Positions 31,494 to 42,700 of a stretch of 64,000 nucleotides of DNA are shown in pieces. Below the pieces are notes generated by a model, which was not told the DNA's origin, did not search any database, and saw only the letters and a list, made by a program, of their open reading frames with translations. The position numbers and the translations under genes were made by a program. The stretch is from Lactarius indigo. Taxonomy: Eukaryota; Basidiomycota; Agaricomycetes; Russulales; Russulaceae. The stretch lies in NCBI GenBank assembly GCA_025766275.1, contig JAFKAC010000064.1:62001-126000 (forward strand), in the 5' to 3' direction. The stretch's first letter is position 1, and the number at the start of each line of letters is the position of its first letter.

Positions 31494-32067
31494 TGTAACG
31501 CCACTACAGGGGCGTTGCATACGACCTGTACTGAGTCAGTCGAATAATGGTAGCGCAGGCTCCAAGGCTTGGCTTCAGCGAGATGATGCACAAGGATCAC
31601 AAGGACGGTGGTCACTTGGATCATAGAGGAGGGCCAAGACTCAAAGGTCTGGCAGTGGCAAAGGGGGTTCACGAGACTACGAAGGCACAAAGGCGTTCGA
31701 GTGTAGTATTACACAAGAAGTCTAGTCTACCGTACAAGCTAGATAGAACTAGGTTTAAATAGACCGTGACTAGTGTGGCAACTACAAATAGATGGCACCA
31801 TCGCTGGTCTTGGGACAAAGGGTGGGACATAACGAGAATAAAGGGGACGCTGTACTGGGAATAAGGGTAAATCACGCGGGGTCGCGCGTGATTAGGAACA
31901 CGACGGAAACTAGCACATGTCGAACTTTATCAGAAAGGATCATCGATAAGTAGGGCACGCGATAGGAACCGGGTAATTGTAAAGTCTGCGTAATCATACA
32001 GGGCTCGTATAGTATAGGGAAAGGAATAGGAACATGAGAAAGGACGAGTCCAAGGAAAATCGTAACA
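31494..32067 (-). repeat. Solo LTR of a distinct family in pol of E, TSD ATACT
   Basis: 574 bp bounded by TGTAACG..CGTAACA and by ATACT on both sides (31489-31493, 32068-32072). The sequence differs from the A-F LTRs. The orientation is inferred from a TATTTAAA on the - strand near 31756. It has no coding content. E's RNase H resumes in frame after it. Confidence 0.9.
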
Positions 32068-35000
32068 ATACTACTCGGCAACGCTAAGCGAAGCCGAACG
32101 AAACTACGACATCTATGATTTGGAACTCCTCGCCATCATCAAGGCCCTTCAACACTGGAGACCCTTACTCGCAGGATCCCCACACAAGATTAAAATATTC
32201 TCAGATCACCTCAATCTCCAATACTGGAAGACTCCGCAAAAAATCAGTCAAAGGGTCGCTCGGGAAGTGCTAGAACTGATGGAGTATGATTTCGAAATCC
32301 ACCACATCAAAGGAAAGAACAACGGCAGAGCGGACGCTCTATCTAGACGACCGGATTACAACCAAGGAGATGAGGATAACCAAGGTGTGGTTGTCCTACC
32401 CCCTGAAGTATTCGTGCGAGCCGCTAATACCGCACGCGCCGTGGAAATGAACCCGATGCTGCAACAACCGAGACGAACCCAGGACCCAACCATCATCAAA
32501 GCATGGGTCGACGCCCATCAGTTGAAGAACATCGACGGAGAATGGTACAAGGACCGGAGGCTGGTAGTTACTGGGCCTATGACCGCATACCGGGCGATAA
32601 TACACAACCATCATGACCTTCCTGTTCATGGACACCCTGGCATCAGTAGAACTCAGCGGATAATAGAGCAACATTACTGGTGGCCACGCCTTCGTCGAGA
32701 CGTGTACAAATACGTGGTAGGATGCGCCGACTGCCAGCGGAACAAGGTCAACACAAGACCAACCCATGCACCACTCCATCCTATCACCGCGATAACAGAT
32801 GCCCCCCCCTTTCACACCATAGCGCTGGACTTTATCACCAAACTGCCAGCGTCCCAGTCGTACGATAGCATCCTTACTGTTACGGATCACGACTGCAGCA
32901 AGGCGTCGATATTCATTCCATGCAATGAAGAGATTACAGCAGAAGAGACCGCCATCCTGTATGTCAATCATGTGTTCAAACGATTTGGACTACCGCGCAA
33001 AGTCATTAGTGATCGCGATCCCTGGTTTATGTCCAAGTTTACCAGAGAAGTATGCCGAATCCTGGGCATCCAGCAGAACGTTTCAACGGCTTATCACCCC
33101 CGCACCGACGGACAATCAGAACGAACCAATCAGTGGCTGGAGCAGTATCTGCGGTTCTGGGCCAACGAGCGTCAAGATAACTGGGCGGAGTATCTCCCCA
33201 TAGCAGAATTCGCTCACAACAACTGGCCCCATGAACACACGAAACAATCGCCATTCATGCTACTAATGGGTTACAACCCAACAGCGGATTGGACGGATAA
33301 GCCATCCCCTATTCCAAACGTAATCACCAGACTCACACAACTCAAGGAAGCGCGACAGCTGGCCCAGAGCCTTATCAAAAAGGCACAAGAAGGATGGGTG
33401 AAACATCGAGACACCCCACGATATCAAATAGGTGACCAAGTATGGCTAGAAGGAAGACACCTTCGAACCAATCAACCAACGGCAAAACTCGCGGCGCGAC
33501 GCCACGGACCATTTAAAGTAACCCAGGTGATGTCTCCATACAACTACTGCCTTGAACTTCCCACGCAGTGGAGCATCCATCCAGTGTTTCACATTGATCT
33601 CCTTACGCCCTACAAAAGCACAACCATTCACAGTGAGAACTTCCCACGACCACCGCCGGATCTTGTGGAAGGAGAGGAAGAATACGAAGTCGAGGCCATT
33701 CTAGATTCACAGCATTTTGGCCGGCGCAAGAAACTCCAGTACCTCATCAAATGGAAGGGGTACCCAGACTCTGAAAATCAATGGGTTGACAAGGAGGATG
33801 TGTTTGCGCCAGACGCATTAGCCACATATCATGCGGGCCGTACTGCCGTCCGACGCCTTAAAAGCCAGCCGTCTGATAACCAGGGAGAGTATCCCTCTTA
33901 CCTCCGCTCCGCTCATACCTCTATGCCCACTTCTCCACTCAGACATGTCACCACGGCGATCCTCCTCAACCAAGTCGCACAAGATGCCGCCAACCTCATC
34001 GAAGATGACGAAGAAACCGTGGTTCAACCGGTCCAGCTCACTCCGTACACACCTGCAAACATGCAAACGGGGCATATCACCGCTCAAGAATGGGCTAATG
34101 TCCTACAGAGATTCCCCGACCCGACTCAACAGCCCGACAACGAGCAGCAGCATGCCATCGCTCACATCTTCAGAGATGACAACGGTAATCGGGAGCCCGT
34201 CGCAGTCATCCCCCCAGGTGACAACCTCATCAGCATGCAGGGAATTCTCCCTGCCAACCGCCCCCTTGAAGACCCAACAGGAGTTAGAAGCAGCGGAGGA
34301 TTGGCGGAGAGTGGCGAAGGAGTGGGCCGACAAACAAGTGCACTTAGCGCAGAGGAGATTGAGCAAGTTGCGGCAGCGCAGGCAGCGCTCCCTCACGACG
34401 AAGCTCACACTGATGACGAAGATTACTACCCGGTCAGACACCCCCTCCTTCGAACGCACAGCCACCCTACTAATCCCCGAATCACCCCATGGCTCGTCCA
34501 CACCAACGGAACTGCCATGTCTCGAGGACGTGTGCGATTGCCCAGCGTCGCACTTCACACCCCCATCACACACGACGAGGACCCTGTGCAGGTCCTTGCG
34601 CCTGAAGGGTTCAGGGCGAATCGACAGCCCCATTACATTCACTTCCCCATCACCGGGCCCGACGGCGTAGAGAGGAACGCCAGTCATGTTCAGATCGTTG
34701 GAGGTGCGAACCCTTTTGTGCTAGGACTTATCCCTGGCTCTCCCCATCTTTACGGCAAACCCCTTTACACCTTCCCAATGCTATCGGCTGCAGGACATGC
34801 CTTCATTGCCCACGAGGACCTGGTCATCCTCGCCTCTGACAAGATTACGGACTGCGTGCTGAACTGCATCGGGGATGAGTCCCTGACTGCGGAGGTGACG
34901 CGCTATCGGGCGGCCGCATACGAAGAAGAGCGGCTCGCTGCCCGTATTCACCAACTCCAGGCCATGCGGCTGGCGGCGAGGGACGACAAAAGGGACTGCA

Positions 35001-35080
35001 TCTATCGGCTGGAGAGGGCCAACATATTCAAGAGACTTAGTGATGAGCAGTCCACCTGGACGGCACGAGACTTTCGGTGA
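32068..35080 (+). pseudogene. Pol of E, part 3 (RNase H, integrase, chromodomain, C-terminal domain)
   Basis: It is open from ATACT to the natural stop at 35080, with no nonsense codon. Order: RNase H (AERNYDIYDLELLAI, FSDHLNLQYW, GRADALSRRP); integrase HHCC (HNHHDLPVHGHPG.., CADCQRNK); integrase core (ALDFITKLP, SDRDPWF, GQSERTNQW); GPF-type C-terminal region; chromodomain (YEVEAILD.., LQYLIKWKGYPDSENQW) at about 33675-33810; acidic linker; then the family-specific C-terminal domain (DEDYYPVRHPLLRT.., PEGFRANRQPHYI.., YGKPLY) ending in an Arg-rich helical stretch. A second ORF (33831-34670) overlaps in the +1 frame. Confidence 0.92.
33831..34670 (+). CDS. Overlapping +1 ORF of E (candidate second product)
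   Basis: About 280 codons open in the +1 frame relative to pol, covering the stretch after the chromodomain. It shows a heptad-like helical block (EDWRRVAKEWADKQVHLAQ) matching D (EGWKRVAAAWQKEQL), F and C, and ends with LKGSGRIDSPITF and SPSP, also matched. See the separate finding. No start codon or expression route is proven; it may be reached by frameshifting, splicing or internal initiation. Confidence 0.4.
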   Translation: MRAVLPSDALKASRLITRESIPLTSAPLIPLCPLLHSDMSPRRSSSTKSHKMPPTSSKMTKKPWFNRSSSLRTHLQTCKRGISPLKNGLMSYRDSPTRLNSPTTSSSMPSLTSSEMTTVIGSPSQSSPQVTTSSACREFSLPTAPLKTQQELEAAEDWRRVAKEWADKQVHLAQRRLSKLRQRRQRSLTTKLTLMTKITTRSDTPSFERTATLLIPESPHGSSTPTELPCLEDVCDCPASHFTPPSHTTRTLCRSLRLKGSGRIDSPITFTSPSPGPTA

Positions 35081-35097
35081 GTCTGGAGTCTCACGCT

Positions 35098-35110
35098 GAA
35101 AAGGGGGTGA
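35098..35110 (+). other. Polypurine tract of E
   Basis: GAAAAGGGGGTGA directly abuts the 3' LTR, the expected plus-strand primer. Confidence 0.75.
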
Positions 35111-35558
35111 TGTTACGGTTATGCACGTTGAACCCTTACTGTACCGGTTGTGGCTACAGCTGTAAGGTAAATTAGTCACAGACTCGGAGTTTACGATAGG
35201 AGGTAGGCCTTAACGGATGACTCGATCCTAGTACAGGTAGTAGTAGTATTAGGATTGCGCTACTTACACGATACGTTGGACGCTACGTTACGGTGACTCA
35301 TAGCAGCGCTTGAAAGCCTGCTCTCTTGTATTTAAGATAGCTGCGGGAGACCAAGATACGCCATCTTGGTCTTCTTCAATCGTCACTTCTTGTCTTGAAA
35401 TCCCGTGCTGCCTCTATCAGATAGAGTGCTGTCTGAAGTCTACTAGTGTCTTCGAACATCTAGAAGTCGCCTTCGTGCCATATGCCTCTGGCGTGATTAG
35501 CTAAGTTACAGTCGCCTTTGAAACGCTCAAGTCGAGCTAACGTTGTGACGGCGTTACA
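35111..35558 (+). repeat. 3' LTR of E (448 bp)
   Basis: TGTTACGG..GCGTTACA, with the family TATA box, TSS motif and inverted repeat. It is followed directly by H integrase sequence. Confidence 0.92.
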
Positions 35559-36037
35559 AAAATCCCTGCTTCCTTTGTCCCCTACAAAGAAGGCGACCTC
35601 GTTTGGCTAGAAGCGAAGAACCTTACCACGTCACACCCCACCACTAAACTAGCACCCAAACGCTATGGTCCATTCCCCATCACTAAGGTCATTTCCCATG
35701 TTGTCTACCAGCTGGCACTTCCGTCGACATGGAAGATCCATAATGTCTCCATGCGTCCCTTCTACTCCCTTACCATGAAACGACCGAGCATGGCCCGAAC
35801 TTCTCGCGGCCAGCCCCTGATCTTATCAATGGGGAGGAAGAGTATGAGGTCGAAGAAATTCGCGACTCACGAAGACAATGCCACCAACTCCAGTACCTCG
35901 TTAAGTGGAAAGGGTACCCTGATGCAGACAACACTTGGGAACCCCACAGCAACGTCCATGCCCCTGACCTCATCCAGGCGTTCCATGACATGCATCCGGA
36001 CGCCATTCGTCTTGGTGACGTGGAAGTCACCCCTTAG
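35559..36037 (+). pseudogene. H pol C-terminus with chromodomain, one frameshift
   Basis: The frame from 35559 reads IPASFVPYKEGDLVWLEAK and GPFPITKVISHVVYQLALP up to KIHNV. It then needs a shift of one base near 35746 (GTCTCC, where a GTCTTCC ancestor gives VFHASLL). The second frame gives LLLPYHETTEHGPNF, then chromodomain YEVEEIRDSRR..LQYLVKWKGYPDADNTWEP and the stop TAG at 36035-36037. Unlike A-F there is no domain after the chromodomain. Confidence 0.85.
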
Positions 36038-36048
36038 AACGGGGGTAA

Positions 36049-36454
36049 TGTCACAAATGCCCCACATCTTTTTCCCTTCTCTCCCTTCTCTTCCATTTCT
36101 TCGCTTCTTTGTTCTGCTGGCATCTGCTCCGCTGGCATCTGCTTTGCTGGCATCTGCTTTGCTGGCATTGTATTGCCTTATTGACAACCCTGGACGATAG
36201 CTATATAAACCCTGTAATACACCCTGTATTTCCTTAGCTTTGGCTTCGTCAATATACTGTCTAGTTCCCTCAGCACTCTCCTCTCATCTCTACCACAGTC
36301 CTCTTCTCTGAAGCCTTGTTGCCTTGAGCTATATCAAGGAACATCCACAGACTTAGGTGCCGTTCTGCTCAGCAGTGGACCAACTCAGTATCCTTTGCCT
36401 TAGGCAGGACCTGTTACAGACTGACCCGACGCACGCCCCGACAGTGGCGTGACA
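36049..36454 (+). repeat. 3' LTR of H (406 bp)
   Basis: It begins TGTCACAAATG and ends GGCGTGACA, just after a GGGGGTAA purine tract. A TATA-like TATATAAACC lies near 36200. Confidence 0.8.
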
Positions 36455-36540
36455 AATTGGTGGCGGATTAGTGAGGTGGGCCTCACTCCTGAAAAGGGGG
36501 TGATGTTACGGTATGAACTCAGTGACTCATTATACACGAT

Positions 36541-37350
36541 GTTACGGTTTCACCCTCCCGACCTCGGCAAATGGCGATACGATGGACGCAATCACACGAA
36601 GAAGAAGAGGATGACGAAGAAAAGGCTGAGATAAGCCATAAACCAAGAGATAAGTGCCCCGGCCCACGATTCCATTGGACCTTCTGCGACGATAAGCAGA
36701 ATTGCAGGTTCCATCGGCCCGGATAGAGCAACATCCAAGTCGCCTGTCACGTGACCCCGGCATGTGACCTGGCTAGAATGCACCAGAAGAGTCCAGATGA
36801 GCTTGTGCCTGGCTGACTGATGTCTGGTACCTGATGACTGATACTGGCTGCGGATGACTCATAGACAATTACACTGTTACGATAAGGATGACTGATGTCC
36901 CATTCTGATTGGTTGACTGACTGTATGCTGACTGATGATTACACATTCCCGATGACACTCTTACTGTACGATTACTCACCCTAGGATTGATGTATTAGGG
37001 TTTCTGAGTTTGAACCTTACCATAGCTAGGGTATAAGTAGGGTAGCTTGTATCCCCGACTCCCTAGCTTGAGATCTTGTGGAATTGTACCTGCTGTTTGC
37101 GGCTTTCCCTCTATCTTTTGAGCTGGGCTGTTTGCCATCCCCTTGGGCTGTCTGCTCATCCCCCTTTCCCCTCCTATCTGCCATTCCCTGCCTCTCAGTA
37201 CTTCTGTCTGATAGAAGGCTGCTAGTATCTTTGTCGACTAGGGGACGCCTTGGCTGTATTTGCCTCCCCCGTAAGTTGGCTGACAATTTGGGGCAGCGTG
37301 CTCCCACAGAACCGTCCAAGTCGGACACTACACCTGGTACAAGCGTAACA
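36541..37350 (+). repeat. Solo LTR K1 (810 bp) in J's LTR, TSD CACGA
   Basis: TGTTACGGTTTCACC..AAGCGTAACA, flanked by CACGA (36536-36540, 37351-37355). TATAAGTAGGG is near 37032. It has no coding capacity and is strongly similar to K2. Confidence 0.9.
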
Positions 37351-37561
37351 CACGACTCATGACCGGTTATGACTATGGTCCAATACTGATATTAGTCATG
37401 GACTCTTACATCGCATCAGTCAGCATAGTAGGTTACATGTGATTGTGACTCATGCATGACTCATTACTAGGATAGCTGTACTAGGGTTCGAGCTAGTTAT
37501 GCTATTGGTTACTTACTGTTCTAGCGGTGCTTTAAAGCCCGTGCGTATCTGTATAAGTAGT

Positions 37562-38373
37562 TGTTACGGTTTTACCCCCACGACCTCGGCAAACGGCGAT
37601 ACAACAAATACGATCATGGGAAGAACCAGAAAAGGACGAAGAAAGGGCTAAGATAAGCCATAAACCAAGAGATAAGTGCCCCAGACCGCAAGTCCACTGG
37701 ACCTTCTGCAATGACGCGCAGAATTGTAGGTTCCACCGGCCTGGATAAAGCAATATCCAAGTCGCCCATCACGTGACCCCGGCATGTGACCTGGCTAGAA
37801 TGCACCGGAAGAGTCCAGATGAGCTTGTGCATGGCTGACTGATGTTTGGTACCTGATGACTGATGCTGACTGCGGATTACTCATAGACGATTACACTGTT
37901 ACGATAAGGATGACTGATACTCTGTTGCGATTGGATAACTGACTGTATGCTGACTGATGATTACACATTCCCGATGACACTCTTACTGTACGATTACTCA
38001 CCCTAGGATCGTTGTATTAGGGTTGCTGAGTTCGAACTTTACAATAGCTAAGGTATAAGTAGGGTAGCTTGTATCCCCGGTTCCTTAGCTTGAGATCTTG
38101 TGGAATTGTACCTGCTGTTTGCGGCTTTCCCTCTATCTTTTGAGCTGGGCTGTTTGCCACCTCCCTTGGGCTGTTTGCTCATTCCCCTTTCCCCTCTTAT
38201 CTGCCATTCTCTGCCTCTCAGTACTTCTGTCTGATAGAAGACTGCTAAGTATTCTTGTCGACTAGGGGACACCTTGGCTGTATTTGCCTCCCCTGTAAGT
38301 CAGCTGATGACCTGGGGCATTGTGTTCCCACAGTACCGTCCAAGTCAGACACTACGCCCGTACAAGCGTAACA
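37562..38373 (+). repeat. Solo LTR K2 (812 bp) in J's LTR
   Basis: Same family and orientation as K1. It is flanked by TAGT (37558-37561) and TAGTT (38374-38378), that is, a 4-bp duplication or a 5-bp one with one base lost. It sits directly after J's TATAAG box, before its RNA start. Confidence 0.88.
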
Positions 38374-38646
38374 TAGTTGTCTCAGAAGACCAAGAGTCCC
38401 CATCTTGGTCTTCTTCAATCCACTGCTTGACTTGTCTCTTGTCTGCCTTAGTCTCAAGACTAAGTGTGCTCCTACTACTATCCACCAAGGGATAGTCCTC
38501 TTCCACCTCTTTCACTGCAGCGTGTGCCAAAGTGCCCCTGTTCAGCTTGCATTGGGTTGACACGTGATCCCCATTCGCCTGATTTTCGCTAAGTCGATTA
38601 CGCCTATCACAAGTCCAAGTCAGACTAACGCCGGTGGAGCGTAACA

Positions 38647-39751
38647 CACTTCCTCTGTTCTCAAGCCGACATGTGTCTTGAGCTCACTCAAATTTCTGTC
38701 TGGGATATACGTGCTACCCTTCAAGACCTTGGCAGCAAGTCCTTCAAGTTTTATGCTGCACATGAGTTGTACTCGCTGACTTCGAATTTCCTCATCAACA
38801 AGTTGACAGCGGGATTCATACTGTATATTCAATATGAAGTTTTTTCCTGTCCCGTGCTTGCACTAGACCGAATGTAAATTTTATTCACAAACGAATTCCA
38901 AAACCAATAAGTAGGATGTATAATTTCATTTATTAATTATTATGATTATGTTTTGTGAGAAAGAAACTCGGCATGATCACCGAGATGCCCATTCAACCCC
39001 CGCCTGTATGTGTAGTGTTGTAAAAATCGGCAAGTGTTATGAAAACCGCAATAAGGCGGAGCGAGGCACGAGCGGTGCCATAGAGCAGAGTCTTTGAGTG
39101 AGCGGGCTAGGCGGCACGTGGCCCATTCCTTCCTTGCCTGCCGCCACCTGCCCGCCCACTTTTCCAACTGGCCTAGAAAACCGGAATCTATTCTTTTGCC
39201 CACCCACCACACCCTTTTGCCATGGGATCGATGATGCGCCTCTTTGCATTCGCCAGCACCATTCTAATCGCTCCGGGAGGATCCCACCCACCCGTCGCGA
39301 CCTCGGCTCGGCAGCAAAGTCCCATCTTCGATCGAGAAGCGCTTCGCGCTTTGGCCCGTTCTCTCTACGCTGTCAAACTACCCCAGCCATTCTATAGTTC
39401 TCCTAATTACCTACAACGCTTGTACACAATCTCCCGAACCAGCCGCCTGAATTGAACCACAGTTAACCACCCTTCACAAGTGTTCGTCGAAACGTTTTGT
39501 AGCGCGCATCGGCAGACCTCCCCCTCACCGCTCGCCGATGCCGCACGAAACCCACCCTTGAGAAGCAAACCAGCGACTCGCAAAGACCAAAAAATGGTCA
39601 CCTACAAGGCTACATGCGTCGCGAGTGTGTAATTTGTAAGCACTGTTACGCGGGTGGACTCTAACAAGCGCCAGTGCTAACTCAATCTGATCAATTACTC
39701 TACAGATTCGTGCTACGTACTAAGACCAACCCTCTAATTCCTTCCATGCAC
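38647..39751. other. Host flank between the nest and the helicase gene
   Basis: Non-repetitive-looking sequence. On the - strand 38832-38647 a frame reads NIQYESRCQLVDEEIRSQRV and continues until the J junction; it could be an exon of a host gene cut by J, but I do not recognise it. Around 38870-38950 it is AT-rich. From 39222 there is a short ORF (separate entry). Nothing else is supported. Confidence 0.4.
39222..39455 (+). CDS. Small hypothetical ORF (77 aa)
   Basis: ATG at 39222, stop at 39453-39455. The N-terminus (MGSMMRLFAFASTILIAPGG) is hydrophobic with little acidic content, then come Arg-rich helices (FDREALRALARSLYAV), which would fit a small mitochondrial or secreted protein. It is convergent with the helicase gene, whose stop is at 39752. 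No family is recognised; it may be chance. Confidence 0.25.
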   Translation: MGSMMRLFAFASTILIAPGGSHPPVATSARQQSPIFDREALRALARSLYAVKLPQPFYSSPNYLQRLYTISRTSRLN

Positions 39752-42700
39752 CTATTTTCCACGACCGCTCTTGCGACCGGTCGTGGCCTGTGACACGCTC
39801 TGACGACCTATGTCTTCGAACTCCATCGCTCGCGTATTTGACAGGTGCATTTGACGGTCGGAGCCCCCAATTGGGGCCCTGCACTCTGGACAACGCACCA
39901 CTGGGACTGCACCTCCGCACTGTAAAGGTTCAATGAGCTCTCTGTATTTTGGGGGATCGAAAGGGTTTACGAACATCATCAATTACGAACGGATGTCCGT
40001 TCTCGCAATTGTAGAAGTGACCTCTATGAGCCGCTAGAAATATACCGTTATTGATATTCCTTCCGATTGAGAATAGGAGACTCACAGAAACCGAACGATT
40101 TCGCGATGGCTTCCCTTCCTCTCAAAGATGAGGGCTTGTATCCTTCTTCCGTGCGGAGATGTGTCGCCAGTGCGTCGTACTCCCTCATGAATCTATCTCC
40201 CTTTTCACAACAGTTTTGCGTGAACCACTCCCTCTCGGATGCCAGCTCAGCTGTATCGGTGGCCGGGAGGCTGCGAATGTATGTCGCCTCAAGTCTTTTC
40301 ATCTCGCAACTAGTGGCGTTCGACTCTAACTGGACCTTGGTGCTCAATTCCTCTCGGTATTCGTTGTTGAAAAGTCCTTGCCGCGATAGAAGTGTGCGTT
40401 CTGCAAGAATTTCGAACCGGAACAGCTCCAGCTTGCCGCGGAGGATATTCACCCCAGCATGAGCCGCCAAACGAGACGCCGATGATTTCTCTGCGATCTT
40501 GAGAGCCTTCTCCGCATCACGAATGCACGACTTGTAGATAAACGATACGAAAGACTGCCATAATCGTTCGTGGCGGAGGGCGACTTCATCACTGGGGGCA
40601 ACATTAAGACCCTGGATACGACTCTTCGCGATTTCTGCCAACGTGTACCGCAATTCGAGAGACAGGAAGAAGGCTTCGATTTGAAAACGAGCATCGGCCT
40701 TGTGTGGAGGCTGACCAATCTTCTTGTTCACTTCCATCATCGCTACGGGTTCAGGTGTGTCAGTAGCCCGCCCTGGGTTGCTTTCCATCGCGGAAAGTTC
40801 GAGGCGATAGAGTGTTTCAAGCGCCTCATGATACGCCTGTGCATGGGGTCCCCGGGCCCGTGCAACATTGGAAACCTTCCTGTACAGCTCGAGGAGGTCA
40901 CTGGCAACCTTATTCCATGCTCTTCCTTCCTCTCCAGAAAAGCCGTGGACTTTCCTCATGCTCGTCGGGGTGATTTCCTTATAGGGAAGCGGCTCGGACT
41001 CCGGGCCAAATCGAGTCCTACGACGAGCAGAAAGGTTGTCGAAGTCGTCTGCATCATCAGATGGCGGATTGAAGGCGATTGACTTTGCTTCGCTCTTCGC
41101 GCTGTCGAGTCTTATCGAAAATTCTTCGATTTTGGGGCCAATTCTCTCTATTGCAGATGACATTATACTTGCCACATTTTGTTCTAGGATGTCTAGGGTT
41201 GCTCTCTTCGTAACGCGGCCGTATCGGAGGGCGGTGATCGGTCCACGGCAGGTGGGGCAGGAAGGAGGCGTTTGGAAGTTCACCGGTGGTGCCTTCGTGG
41301 CCGTGAAAACGCCCATGGCATCTGACTCGTAGTAATTCGACATCTTACAATGGCCGTCCAGGGTTTTAACCGTGAAGATGTGACCGCATTCCAACTTGAT
41401 CAGGCGCTCCGAGATATCGCGCGAGCTAAGATCGATCTCGTCCAGACGCCTCTGCCTGATGAAATCGACGATGTCGGCTTTACGTTCGTTTGGGAGGCAT
41501 ACGACGCATGTCTGCTGTTTGCAAGGTTCTCCGCAGACTATAGAAACCCAGTATAAGACCCAGCCCAGGTATAAATCGCAAAGGTACGTACTCGACGGAC
41601 ACCTATGGCCGCACTGCAGTTGCAATTCGCAAGCCTTATCACAAGGCAAGCGAGAACATATCTGTCGCCCACAAATTAGTCTCACGTGACAAATTCTATA
41701 GCCAATTAATACTTACTGAACCGCATACCACCGGACATGAGTGATGGGAACAGCGCCATTCACACGGCTTCATGCACGGCGAGCAAGGCTCCCAGCATCC
41801 CTTTTGACATTTCTGGTGGCCACACCGCTGCCGGCACGATTGTGAACACGTTGGATCGCACAAGTGATCCGAAGAACAAACGAGGCCACACAAGTGTTGG
41901 CACTTGAGCGCCCGTTCGCAGGGATGACTTTGGTGATGCATGCGAACAAGACGAAGAGCGCCTGCACCAGGGGCCACATTATCGCGCGTAATCGTCTGGC
42001 AGTCGTAACATCGAGATTTACACGTCCGGCCGCAGCACGTGGTCTGGCCTCCGCAAACTTGATTGCATTCGACGTCGGCGGGGTCTGCGCTACAAGCCAT
42101 GATAGCGTAATGTTCACACCCTGGTAGGCGCTTCGACACTCGAGCGAAGCATCTGATGGTCTCCAAATTCTCGAGTTGATGACTAGAGCATGCGTCAAAT
42201 GGGACATAGAAGGGAAAAATACGGAAGGCACTTGCCAAGGAACGGATTGCCGAGAACCAGATGTCGCGGTGTGTCCACATGGAAGTTTGACGCCGTACAT
42301 GGGGAACATGCAATTCCCGCAGTCTTCAAAGCATAGCTTCAAGCACGGATGAGCCTTAGGGCAGGTAACCCTGACACAGGGCTCATTACATTTCATCCTT
42401 CTGTGACTATCTAGGTCGGGGTGACACTGATATGCCTCGGTCAGTGGGCGCATGACGTGAATGGGAAATAATATACCATTGAGGTACATGCGTGTCCACA
42501 CGGCAGACTATCTTCGCACCGTCGGAGACAGCCACCTTCCGGAGCATGCGTAGGTATTTGCCCCGGCTTAGTGATCAGTTGCCTTGTTGTGGGGTGACGT
42601 GAGCAAATGATTGGGAATCCGTGACCAAGCTGATCTTCTTTCTCCATCTCGTCCAAGACGGTCCTCCATGTCTCATTCTTCCTGAGATTCGAAGCGTTCC

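Larger units (their letters stand above)
3496..35558 (+). mobile_element. Element E, the host Ty3/Gypsy element of the nest
   Basis: Removing the insertions F (4625-12330), C (13120-21452), D (22751-30535) and the solo LTR (31494-32067), each with one target-duplication copy, leaves one continuous element of about 7.8 kb: 5' LTR remnant, gag, pol, 3' LTR. E is inserted in the integrase gene of H. The right flank is 35559-35563; the left flank is outside the window. E is clearly old: it carries several TGA stops and a lost catalytic Asp in RT. Confidence 0.93.
35559..36454 (+). mobile_element. Element H, 3' end only (another Ty3/Gypsy lineage)
   Basis: Integrase C-terminus, chromodomain and 3' LTR. 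The upstream part lies left of E, outside the window. It is inserted in the 3' end of J, whose pol tail resumes at 36455. Confidence 0.85.
36455..38646 (+). mobile_element. Element J, 3' end (outermost element of the nest)
   Basis: The pol tail (VAD-stop, TAG 36469-36471), purine tract (36491-36503) and 3' LTR match element C (- strand 13654-13635). The LTR is in three pieces because two solo LTRs sit in it. The boundary with host DNA is 38646/38647; the 5 bp CACTT (38647-38651) should be its target duplication, with the partner outside the window. Confidence 0.87.
36504..38646 (+). repeat. 3' LTR of J in three pieces (36504-36540, 37356-37561, 38374-38646)
   Basis: The pieces join into one LTR of about 510 bp that matches the C/F LTRs in the same order (TGTTACGG, CTCATGACCGGTTATGACTA.., TATAAGTAGT, CCATCTTGGTCTTCTTC, GGAGCGTAACA). 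Confidence 0.88.

Noticed and set aside
36455..36466. AATTGGTGGCGG after the H LTR as a tRNA primer site
   Set aside because: It follows a 3' LTR, and the sequence belongs to the pol tail of J (VAD-stop), as the match to element C shows.
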